A stretch of 33,854 nucleotides of DNA, from NCBI GenBank assembly GCA_934393265.1, contig CAKRQL010000021.1, positions 1 through 33,854 of the forward strand. The letters are read 5' to 3'. Position 1 is the stretch's first letter. Each line of letters opens with the position of its first letter. The DNA comes from an uncultured Eubacteriales bacterium. GTDB taxonomy: Bacteria; Bacillota; Clostridia; Oscillospirales; CAG-272. Below the pieces are notes generated by a model, which did no database searches, was not told the origin of the DNA, and saw only the letters and a list, made by a program, of their open reading frames with translations. Shown piece after piece: positions 17,868 to 24,496 of the stretch. The position numbers were made by a program, and so were the translations under genes.

Positions 17868-18473
17868 TTATTCGCTTAAAGGCTGCTGATTGCACCCGGC
17901 ACAGCCGGCATTTCCCTTTTCTCTGAGAATGTCCGCGAGGGTGTATGAGTCTATATATTCGTTTATCCGTTTCTCGAGCCCGTACCAGAACGGGAGCGTG
18001 TAGCATACGCAGGCGTCCGCGCACTTGTGCTCCGCCCCGTCCTCAAGGCATGACACTGGCGCAAGGCTGCCCTCCGCGGCGCGGAGTATCTCCCCGACGG
18101 TGTAGCCGTCCGGCGCGCGGCAGAGGCGATAGCCCCCGGTTTTTCCGACCGCGCTCTCCACAAGCCCGCTCTTCGTCAGCACCGTCATTATGCTCTCAAG
18201 ATATTTTTTCGATATTCCCTGCCTCGCGGCAATTTCATTTAAGCGCATGTAGCCGTCGCCGCCGGGCGTGATCTCTCCGAGCTTTCCGCCGTGCGGGGCT
18301 CCGGCTGTGCCGTCCTTGTGGCTCTCGCCGCTTTGGGCTTTATTATTTTCGTCCGCGACGGGATTCTCCCCGTGCAGGCTTTTATCGTTTTCTCCCCCGC
18401 CTGTTTCGGGGTATCGCTCCGCCATGTCAAGCATGACGCGCAGGGCGTATCGCCCCTTTGATGAAATCATCAT
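17868..18473 (-). CDS. Rrf2-family regulator of the suf operon, with an insertion in the DNA-binding domain
   Basis: Winged-helix regulator of 201 residues, first gene of the suf operon, so it probably senses Fe-S or cysteine status as IscR and CymR do. The N-terminus (ISSKGRYALRVMLDMAERYPE) and the recognition part (LNEIAARQGISKKYLE...GGYRL) match Rrf2, but about 50 polar, Gly-rich residues (about 23-74) separate the first helix from the second, where the family has about five. The sensor region carries cysteines in CLEDGAEHKCADACVCY, near the positions of the IscR cluster ligands, and the tail ends in CAGC. The ATG at 18473 follows GCGGAGGTTGGTTTT; the next codon is also ATG. Confidence 0.9.
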   Translation of the reverse strand: MMISSKGRYALRVMLDMAERYPETGGGENDKSLHGENPVADENNKAQSGESHKDGTAGAPHGGKLGEITPGGDGYMRLNEIAARQGISKKYLESIMTVLTKSGLVESAVGKTGGYRLCRAPDGYTVGEILRAAEGSLAPVSCLEDGAEHKCADACVCYTLPFWYGLEKRINEYIDSYTLADILREKGNAGCAGCNQQPLSE

Positions 18474-18490
18474 AAAACCAACCTCCGCGG

Positions 18491-18534
18491 TAATTCCTAT
18501 CATCCGGATAGGTATTATACATCTTAATTCCTAT
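18491..18534 (-). promoter_or_regulatory. Paired candidate Rrf2 operators
   Basis: ATAGGAATTA occurs twice on the minus strand (18525-18534 and 18491-18500), 34 bases apart. One copy overlaps the promoter spacer, the other the start of the leader. Inverted repeats CCTATC-N5-GATAGG and CCTAT-N7-ATAGG surround them. Similar GGAATT-type boxes are known for CymR/Rrf2 regulators, so autoregulation of the suf operon is likely; direct binding is inference. Confidence 0.5.
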
Positions 18535-18542
18535 AATGTCAA
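18514..18542 (-). promoter_or_regulatory. Perfect consensus promoter of the rrf2-suf operon
   Basis: On the minus strand TTGACA (18537-18542), 17 bases, TATAAT (18514-18519): all twelve consensus bases match. Such a strong promoter is usually held in check by a repressor, which fits the paired repeats overlapping it. Confidence 0.92.
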
Positions 18543-18584
18543 TAGGAAAATGAAAAAATACGCTATTTAACCGAAATAAAAAAG

Positions 18585-18610
18585 AAAAGCGCCGGCGCGC
18601 CGGCGCTTTT
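18585..18610. terminator. Bidirectional palindromic terminator
   Basis: A perfect 26-base palindrome with a GC core flanked by AAAA and TTTT. It separates the 4Fe-4S protein gene (ends 18664, minus) from the suf promoter. The flanking A and T runs let it work from either side. Confidence 0.75.
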
Positions 18611-18621
18611 CCTGCCTGTCA

Positions 18622-18682
18622 ACACTTGCGGAGCGAATACCACTGCGAGCGCAGCGAGCAATATCACTGCGCCAAAGGCGCA
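18622..18682. repeat. Hairpin array with GTGATATT-type spacers, overlapping a gene end
   Basis: On the minus strand GCGCC-ttt-GGCGC is followed by GTGATATTG (18659-18667), a CTGCG/CGCAG inverted repeat, GTGGTATTC (18635-18643) and GCTCCGC. This is the same design as the array at 4650-4757, which also begins GCGCC-ttt(c)-GGCGCAGTG. The first hairpin encodes the last residues (APLAQ) of the 4Fe-4S protein and the spacer supplies its TGA stop. Confidence 0.6.
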
Positions 18683-19410
18683 ACCGTCCTCCCGTCCGTC
18701 GAGATTATCACCACCTGTGACGGAATAAACCTCCCGCTCGCGGCGAGGGCGCGCCTCGCCGCCGCCTCGAGCCCGCCACAGCAGGGCACCTCCATGCGCA
18801 CGACCGTAAGGCTCCGGATATTGTTTTTCGCTATAATCTCGCCGAGCTTTTCCGCGTAGTCCACCGGGTCAAGCTTCGGGCAGCCTATAAGCGTAACCCG
18901 CCCGCGCATGAAATCGCGGTGAAGCGACGCATAGGCATACGCCGTGCAGTCCGCGGCTATAAGAAGCTCCGCCCCGTCAAAGAACGGCGCGCCCGCCGGG
19001 ACAAGCCGTATCTGGCAGGGCCATTGCATAAGCTCCGAGACGGTGCCCGCACCCGCGTCGTTCTCCGTCACCGCGCCGTCTGCCGTCCCCTGCTCCATGG
19101 CACTTTTGTGCGCGCGCTCTTCCCGCATAAGCCTTATTCTCTGCCCCGGGCACCCGCCCCCGTGTACGTTTTTCTCCCGTTTTGCGCGGGCTACCGCCTC
19201 CTCGTCGTATGCCGCCGCCTCACGCACGGTAAAGCTTATTGCCCCGGTCGGACAGGCGGGGAGACAATCGCCGAAGCCGTCGCAATAATCGTCTCTTATA
19301 AGAGTGGCAACCCCGTCGCGCATCTCTATCGCCCCCTCATGACATGCCGAGGCACACGCGCCGCACCCGTTGCACTTTTCCTTATCTATATTTATTATTT
19401 TTCTCTGCAT
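18664..19410 (-). CDS. 4Fe-4S ferredoxin-like protein of the Crp/Fnr-linked family
   Basis: Iron-sulfur protein of 248 residues. The first cluster motif is complete (CNGCGACASAC, Cys13-23). The second reads YCDGFGDCLPACP, with Phe where the second cysteine of a standard motif would be; similar substitutions seem usual in this family. Further cysteines follow in GGGCPGQRI, WPCQI, AADCTAY, LIGCPKLD and VPCCGG. In anaerobes relatives often sit beside hybrid cluster protein genes and Crp/Fnr regulators, suggesting a role in nitrosative or redox stress, but no hcp gene is in this window. The ATG at 19410 follows CAGGAGGGCTT; a longer frame lacks a site. Divergent from the regulator at 19539. Confidence 0.85.
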   Translation of the reverse strand: MQRKIINIDKEKCNGCGACASACHEGAIEMRDGVATLIRDDYCDGFGDCLPACPTGAISFTVREAAAYDEEAVARAKREKNVHGGGCPGQRIRLMREERAHKSAMEQGTADGAVTENDAGAGTVSELMQWPCQIRLVPAGAPFFDGAELLIAADCTAYAYASLHRDFMRGRVTLIGCPKLDPVDYAEKLGEIIAKNNIRSLTVVRMEVPCCGGLEAAARRALAASGRFIPSQVVIISTDGRTVAPLAQ

Positions 19411-19465
19411 AAGCCCTCCTGCGGCGGACTTCACGGTAAATTTCCCCGGAATTTTCCCGCCCTTA

Positions 19466-19494
19466 TTGAATTTACACCCCGATTATAGTATAAT
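19466..19494 (+). promoter_or_regulatory. Promoter of the Crp/Fnr regulator gene
   Basis: TTGAAT (19466-19471), 17 bases, then a perfect TATAAT (19489-19494). The start point should be near 19501, which places the palindrome at 19509-19524 at about +9 to +24. Confidence 0.8.
19482..19487 (-). promoter_or_regulatory. -10 element of the divergent 4Fe-4S gene
   Basis: On the minus strand a perfect TATAAT (19482-19487) has no recognizable -35. With a start point near 19475 the palindrome at 19509-19524 would be centred at about -41.5, the standard position for class II activation by Crp/Fnr proteins, which would explain the missing -35. Confidence 0.6.
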
Positions 19495-19508
19495 GAAAAC
19501 AAAAATAC

Positions 19509-19524
19509 CGTGGTAAATACCACG
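19509..19524. promoter_or_regulatory. Palindromic Crp/Fnr-type operator
   Basis: CGTGGTAAATACCACG is a perfect 7-2-7 inverted repeat between the two divergent genes. Its size and symmetry fit a Crp/Fnr dimer, and it is not the E. coli FNR (TTGAT) or CRP (TGTGA) sequence, so a family-specific half-site is likely. It lies downstream of the regulator's own promoter and upstream of the divergent one. Confidence 0.75.
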
Positions 19525-19538
19525 AAACGGAGATTTTT

Positions 19539-20168
19539 ATGAAAATTTGCGATATTTCAATATTCGCTTCTCTCGACACCGGGGAGCTCGACACCCTCGA
19601 AATCTCGGGCGGGATAATCGAGCGGAGCTATCGGCGCGGAGAGCGCGTCTTTTCGGCAGGAGACACCCCCTCATCGATAGGTATAGTCCTCTCCGGCGGC
19701 GTTCGGATAGAGGCAAACGACATCTGGGGAGACCGCACCGTCATGGGCATTATAGAGCCGGGGCAGGTATTCGGCGAGTCGTATGCCCTCTGCCGCGAGA
19801 CCCTCGCGGTCGACGCGGTATGTGCCGCCGACTCCGAAATACTCCTCCTGCGTGCCTCTGCCCTGACGCACGGCGAGACCGGAATAAAGCTGACGCGCGC
19901 ACTGCTCACCGCCTGTGCAAACAAGAACCTGCGCCTCTCGGCGCGGATATTCTGCACCTCGCCGAAAACCATACGCGCCCGCGTCCTTACCTATCTTTCA
20001 TCCTGTGCCCTCTCAAAGGGCTCGCATACGTTCACCATACCCTTTGACCGCCAGGAGCTCGCAGATTATCTGAACGTCGACAGAACCGCGCTCTCAAAGG
20101 AGCTCGGCAAGCTCGCAAAAGAGGGAAAACTCAGCTTCCGGAAGAACAGTTTTATTCTCAATGCGTAA
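19539..20168 (+). CDS. Crp/Fnr-family transcription regulator
   Basis: Regulator of 209 residues. The cNMP-binding-like beta barrel (about 20-115) has GERVFSAGDTPSSIGIVLSG and PGQVFGESYAL as landmarks (the latter near 75); a dimer helix follows; the winged helix-turn-helix is at about 165-195 (DRQELADYLNVDRTALSKEL, 20 residues). There is no N-terminal FNR-type cysteine cluster, so it is unlikely to hold a 4Fe-4S cluster; Cys4, Cys85, Cys95, Cys126, Cys139 and Cys156 are scattered. The ATG follows ACGGAGATTTTT. Divergent from the 4Fe-4S protein gene, its likely target; the effector is unknown. Confidence 0.93.
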   Translation: MKICDISIFASLDTGELDTLEISGGIIERSYRRGERVFSAGDTPSSIGIVLSGGVRIEANDIWGDRTVMGIIEPGQVFGESYALCRETLAVDAVCAADSEILLLRASALTHGETGIKLTRALLTACANKNLRLSARIFCTSPKTIRARVLTYLSSCALSKGSHTFTIPFDRQELADYLNVDRTALSKELGKLAKEGKLSFRKNSFILNA

Positions 20169-20195
20169 AGCTTTGTTTACATAATGAAAAAACAT

Positions 20196-20242
20196 AAAAG
20201 CTGCCGCAGACAGGCGAGGAGCCCGGCTGTGGCAGCTTTTTT
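20196..20242 (+). terminator. Terminator after the Crp/Fnr gene
   Basis: AAAAGCTGCC (20196-20205) pairs with GGCAGCTTTT (20231-20240) in a long hairpin ending in six T. On the minus strand the same hairpin ends in TTTTATG and can serve the metalloprotease gene that stops at 20260. Confidence 0.85.
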
Positions 20243-20259
20243 CAATACACGGATATACC

Positions 20260-22659
20260 TTATGCCGCGTCGAAGGTAACGCTTATCTCGGCGCCGTCGG
20301 CTGTGGAGGATACAATCGCGATGTCAAAGCAGAGGAGCTTTCCGTCGTTCCTCGTGTAATTTGGGAACACGGTACGGAGGCTGCTGCCCGTCTGCCAGAG
20401 GTCGTCTGCCTCGGCATATCCCTCGCCGCTCGTAAAGAACTTCTCGCCATCAGCCTCAACAAGCTTTATCAGCGGTATATTCGTCGTCGAGTTGTTGTAA
20501 TCGGTGAACGAATAGTATTCATCCGAATACGGATTTTTAATCGAGGAGGATACATGATATATGCGCACGCCGTAGTCCGCCCCCGGGAAGAGCGTCGTGC
20601 TGTCCCAGCCCGCGTGGAGGGCGTTTATTCCCGAGCTCGTGTAGAAGTCAACGAGCAGATACTCCGAGAAATAGGAGCCGTTGTAGTCAAGGAGTATCAT
20701 ATAGACCTTCCCGGATTCGCTGAATGACGGAAGAGCATACTTCCCCGTCGCGGTGATTATAACCGGGTCTATCCAGCCGAGCATTATCTTTGAATAGGCG
20801 TCAAGATCTCCGACGGTATAGTCCATCATCGTGCAGCCGCCGAGCGCATTGCCGTACCCCTTTGAGCTGTCGGCGTCGTAATAGTCGTCAAGCCCGAGAA
20901 GATGCCCGGTCTCGTGAATATAAGTCGACGCATTTACAATAAGACCGTCTATTGCGGTGGCGGAATTGTTGCCGGAGCCCTTTACAGACTCGCCCATGAA
21001 GTCAAAGCCCGCGAAGAGATAGTAGTAGGGATAGAGACCGTCGAACTTATCGTCTGATATCGAGGTCGTTACATACGCCCAGAAGAAGTCGGCATTATCG
21101 TAATCGACATCCTCCGAGTAGATAAGATATACGGCGTCAATACAGCCGTCGCCGTTCGTGTCGTATTTCGTCAGGTCAAGCTTGTCCTCGTAATATTTCA
21201 GCGCCTCGAGAAGTATGTACTCGGAGCCGTCCATCTCATAGCTGCCGTCGTCAGTCGTAACCGTCTTTTTATACGACGAGTAATATGACGCCGCATTCGG
21301 GAGCGCGAACACGTCCATTATATCGAACGTGAGATTCAGGAGCCCGCCGGAGGATTTGCTGTAATATGAGGATACGCTTTCCCAGCCGGTGTCAGACGAC
21401 GTGCCGTTAAGCGCGAAATTCAGCTTCTCAAGGTCCTTTGCGCTTATCGTGTCTCCCTTGAACTGCACGGGTATAACGAGCGCGTTGTATGTTCCCTTTG
21501 ACGGTAGCCCTATTGCCCCGTCGTTTGTGAGGAGCTTATCCTGCAGGCGGCTATCATCATGCTTTGAGCTGTCGTAGACCTGCTGGTCCATCTTCCCAGA
21601 TGGGGTGGGATCCGGCGTCGGGTCAGGGTTAGGATCCGGGTCCTCTCCGCCGCCGCTGCTGCTGTCTCCGTCGGTCGCGCCGAGAGAGTCAACGTCGAAA
21701 TCAACGGTGCCGTGCCCGGAGAAGTCAAGCGAGGTCGTGTATTCGTCGCCGTCGCACTCCGAGGTGGTACGTATGTATACGAGCTCCCCGTTCTTTATTC
21801 CGATAAGGAAGCTCTTGTACACCTCGCCCGTCATTGCGCCGAGAACATCTTTTCCCGCGCCGTCCGCGTCGGAGGCGGAGTAGACGTAGACGCCGTTCTC
21901 TGCTTTAAGGTAGGTAAATGCTATGCCGGAAAGCACGCTCAGATCAAACTCGTCAACGTACTGGTAGTAATTATCAAAATTACTGCCGTTCGAGGAATAT
22001 CTTACGTATCCGCCGTCCTCCTCGGAATAGTAGAAGCTTTCGGTATCTCCGAAAACGATATAATCCTTGTACCTCGTGCCGTCATCGTCCGTAAAGGAGT
22101 AGAACAGCTCGTTTCCGTTTTTGTAGCCGTAGTCGGAGGCTCCCTCGTAGCCGCCGCCGATAAGCGAGTATGTAACAAGGAAATTCCAGCCTGCGTAGTC
22201 GGAATACTTTCCGAGTATCGCCGAAAGGTCAATATCCGGCTCCTTTTGCGTGCCGTCCCCGCCGGGGTTGTCTCCGCCGCCGGGGTTATCTCCGCCGCCG
22301 GGATTGCTGTCTCCGCCGCCCGGGGTGTTGTCCCCGCCGGGAGTATTGCCGCCCGTCGTATCGGCGTCGAGAACCATGAAGGTAACAGAGAGCTTCTGCC
22401 CCTTATAGGCAAGAGTTACGGTAAAGACGCCGGGGGTGCTCATATTCACTTTCGAGAGATCGAGCATGTCGGAGGTCACCGCGACGTTGTTTCCGTCCTT
22501 GTCGGTTATTTTGAAATATGATGTGAAATCCGGGGTCGTGTCGGACACGGTGAGCCTCGTCGACACGCCGTCCGCCTGAGAGAGAGTATACCCGCTGTCG
22601 GTGCAGCCCGCGAACACGAGAACCGCTGCGAGCAGGAGTACCGCAAGTATTTTTTTCAT
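20260..22659 (-). CDS. M6-like secreted metalloprotease, lipoprotein
   Basis: Predicted cell-surface zinc protease of 799 residues. The signal peptide ends in the lipobox FAGC, with Cys19 as the lipidated residue. An Ig-like domain (about 35-110) is followed by a Gly/Pro linker (about 113-145), a domain of unknown type (about 150-335), a second linker rich in DPxPDPTP (about 340-360) and the catalytic domain. The zinc motif is HETGHLLGLDD (His582, Glu583, His586, Asp592), the HExxHxxGxxD pattern of M6/immune-inhibitor-A peptidases; the GDGCIDAVYLIY stretch before it is also typical. The ATG at 22659 follows AGAAGGAGAATACTAT, while the frame extends 51 codons upstream without a site. Monocistronic. 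Host or dietary protein degradation is plausible but unproven. Confidence 0.9.
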   Translation of the reverse strand: MKKILAVLLLAAVLVFAGCTDSGYTLSQADGVSTRLTVSDTTPDFTSYFKITDKDGNNVAVTSDMLDLSKVNMSTPGVFTVTLAYKGQKLSVTFMVLDADTTGGNTPGGDNTPGGGDSNPGGGDNPGGGDNPGGDGTQKEPDIDLSAILGKYSDYAGWNFLVTYSLIGGGYEGASDYGYKNGNELFYSFTDDDGTRYKDYIVFGDTESFYYSEEDGGYVRYSSNGSNFDNYYQYVDEFDLSVLSGIAFTYLKAENGVYVYSASDADGAGKDVLGAMTGEVYKSFLIGIKNGELVYIRTTSECDGDEYTTSLDFSGHGTVDFDVDSLGATDGDSSSGGGEDPDPNPDPTPDPTPSGKMDQQVYDSSKHDDSRLQDKLLTNDGAIGLPSKGTYNALVIPVQFKGDTISAKDLEKLNFALNGTSSDTGWESVSSYYSKSSGGLLNLTFDIMDVFALPNAASYYSSYKKTVTTDDGSYEMDGSEYILLEALKYYEDKLDLTKYDTNGDGCIDAVYLIYSEDVDYDNADFFWAYVTTSISDDKFDGLYPYYYLFAGFDFMGESVKGSGNNSATAIDGLIVNASTYIHETGHLLGLDDYYDADSSKGYGNALGGCTMMDYTVGDLDAYSKIMLGWIDPVIITATGKYALPSFSESGKVYMILLDYNGSYFSEYLLVDFYTSSGINALHAGWDSTTLFPGADYGVRIYHVSSSIKNPYSDEYYSFTDYNNSTTNIPLIKLVEADGEKFFTSGEGYAEADDLWQTGSSLRTVFPNYTRNDGKLLCFDIAIVSSTADGAEISVTFDAA

Positions 22660-22706
22660 ATAGTATTCTCCTTCTTTTCCGATGAAATTCTTCTCCGGTA
22701 CTCTAC

Positions 22707-22736
22707 AGTATACTACAAAAATCGCGCGTATGTCAA
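22707..22736 (-). promoter_or_regulatory. Promoter of the metalloprotease gene
   Basis: On the minus strand TTGACA (22731-22736), 18 bases, TATACT (22707-22712). It lies about 48 bases before the ATG and inside the longest possible frame, which confirms the internal start. Confidence 0.75.
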
Positions 22737-22832
22737 GAAAAAAATGCGCCCCGCGTGCATAAACCGTCATAAGCGGGCACGACAGAGCGCAAAATTCTGT
22801 AAATAAAGACAATATTGTCCTAATATGGTCTC

Positions 22833-24296
22833 TTACGGTTTTTCCCTAATTATGTTACCGAAAAGGGGAATGAGAAGTGCCGCGGAGGCGAGCACCCAGG
22901 CAACGGGATCCCCGAAGCAGAGCGCGATATAAGCCGCGGAGGACGCCGTGGCTCCCGTCGGCGCGCCGTTCACGATCCCGGGGAGAAACGTGCACATGAG
23001 CGTGCGCGATATTAACTCCGCCGTCCCGGCGGCAAGGACGAAGCGCACCTTCATTATCCCCTGAACCGCCGCGCGCACGACGATGAGAAAGCCCAGGATG
23101 AAATAGAGCGAAATATCTATCATGACAAACGTGTTGCCGAAGTATATCGACCGCTCAGAGACCTTGTCGGCACTCATGAAGATATACTGATACGTCCCCC
23201 CGATACAGAGGAGCGCGCCGGCGGCAAAGCAGATGACCGAGATTATCAGCATCATGACGAGCGACTGGAGCGTCCCGCTCTTCACCCGACGGAGGTCCCC
23301 CCTGCCGTAGTTCTGCGCATTATAGCCGAGTATCGCGGAGCCGAGCCCGTTGAAGAACGCCATGAGAAAATTCACGAGCTTCACCCCCGCGCCGTAGCCG
23401 TTCTGTGCCGGGGTGCCGGGGACCATTACCCCGTCGTCCATAAGGTCGAATCTCACGACAGCCGACGACATGGCGATTATCCCTATCGCGAGTATCGCAA
23501 ACTGGAGCCCCAGAGGAATCCCCTGCGTTATATGAGAGCGCACCGACGCGCCGTCCGTTTTTAAGTCCTCACGCCGCAAACGGAGGTCGGGATAGCGGAG
23601 AAATGTATACACGGTACACCCTATAAGGCTTATCAGCTGTGTAAGTATCGTAGCCGCCGCCGCGCCCGCCGGACCCCATCCGAAGGGCACAAGAAAGAGA
23701 ATATCAAGCCCGATGTTAAGAGCGGTGGATATCAGGAGAAACACGAGCGGAGTTACCGAGTCGCCGTAGGCGCGGAGTATCCCGCATATAAAATTGTAGC
23801 CCATCTGCGCCACTATTCCCATAAATATCACGACGCAGTAGCTGTACGCCGCCTCGTATACCTCGGGGTTCGTACCCGTGACATTCACGAGCCCGAGCAA
23901 TTGCGGCAGAAAGACTATCGACAGGACGGTGAGGATCGCGGATATACCGAGCGTCAGGTACACCTGCGTCATAAACGAGCGGCGCGCCGCCCGCATGTCT
24001 CCCCTCCCGACAGCCCCGGCGGTTATGACGCTGAAGCCGGAGGTACAGCCGAACGCGAACTGCAATACTATAAACGTCAGAGAGTAGGTATCGTTCACCC
24101 CGGCGACCTGCTCTGCCGACAGGATCTGACCGCATATCACGGCGTCTGTGATTACATATATCTGCTGTAAGAGGTATGACAGCATTATCGGCAGCGAATA
24201 GGCGAGTATGACCCGCCACGGCGTCCCGGACGTTAGCTCCGCGGGGCGGAGCAGCCGCGCGAAAAGCCCCTCTCTTTTTTCCTTTGCTTTCATCAT
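22833..24296 (-). CDS. MATE-family efflux transporter
   Basis: Integral membrane exporter of 487 residues with about twelve helices in two homologous halves. Landmarks are the first-helix region ILAYSLPIMLSYLLQQIYVI and TDAVICGQILSAEQVAG, a G.GSGFS-like loop (GCTSGFSVITAGAVGRGD), and GLGSAILGYNAQNYGRGD in the second half. Members use Na+ or H+ gradients to export drugs or metabolites. The second half contains an unusual loop, VRFDLMDDGVMVPGTPAQN (about 290-308), between two helices. The start follows TTGGGAGGCGC; the second codon is also ATG. It is divergent from the enoate reductase operon and shares its upstream region, so the exported compound may relate to that pathway. A 12-base palindrome (22808-22819) lies past the stop. 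Confidence 0.92.
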   Translation of the reverse strand: MMKAKEKREGLFARLLRPAELTSGTPWRVILAYSLPIMLSYLLQQIYVITDAVICGQILSAEQVAGVNDTYSLTFIVLQFAFGCTSGFSVITAGAVGRGDMRAARRSFMTQVYLTLGISAILTVLSIVFLPQLLGLVNVTGTNPEVYEAAYSYCVVIFMGIVAQMGYNFICGILRAYGDSVTPLVFLLISTALNIGLDILFLVPFGWGPAGAAAATILTQLISLIGCTVYTFLRYPDLRLRREDLKTDGASVRSHITQGIPLGLQFAILAIGIIAMSSAVVRFDLMDDGVMVPGTPAQNGYGAGVKLVNFLMAFFNGLGSAILGYNAQNYGRGDLRRVKSGTLQSLVMMLIISVICFAAGALLCIGGTYQYIFMSADKVSERSIYFGNTFVMIDISLYFILGFLIVVRAAVQGIMKVRFVLAAGTAELISRTLMCTFLPGIVNGAPTGATASSAAYIALCFGDPVAWVLASAALLIPLFGNIIREKP

Positions 24297-24349
24297 GCGC
24301 CTCCCAAAAATCCCATGTCTGTGCCGGTGCGCTGCCCGGTAGCGCAGTT

Positions 24350-24378
24350 ATATTAGCACAACACAGGAAAAAATTCAA
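24350..24378 (-). promoter_or_regulatory. Promoter of the MATE gene
   Basis: On the minus strand TTGAAT (24373-24378), 17 bases, TAATAT (24350-24355), with a TGn extension before the -10. Confidence 0.5.
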
Positions 24379-24392
24379 GCGGGAAAATGAAT

Positions 24393-24424
24393 CTTTACAT
24401 ACACTATTGTTTTTTATTGTAAAG
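24393..24424. promoter_or_regulatory. Inverted repeat around the enoate reductase -35 region
   Basis: CTTTACA (24393-24399) and TGTAAAG (24418-24424) are perfect inverted arms 18 bases apart; the right arm lies between the -35 and -10 of the plus-strand promoter. It could be an operator for a dimeric regulator not encoded in this window. Confidence 0.45.
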
Positions 24425-24435
24425 TATGCTAAAAT
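24407..24435 (+). promoter_or_regulatory. Promoter of the enoate reductase-AcnX operon
   Basis: TTGTTT (24407-24412), 17 bases, then TAAAAT (24430-24435) preceded by TGC, an extended -10. The weak -35 suggests dependence on the extension or on an activator. Confidence 0.65.
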
Positions 24436-24496
24436 ACAGACAGTAAAGCGAAAGCCTTACATGAATTATGCACAATATATTGCAGGAGGATACGGA

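Noticed and set aside
22808..22819. Palindrome after the MATE gene as a terminator
   Set aside because: GACAATATTGTC is AT-rich, has no loop and is followed only by a short T-run; too weak to call.
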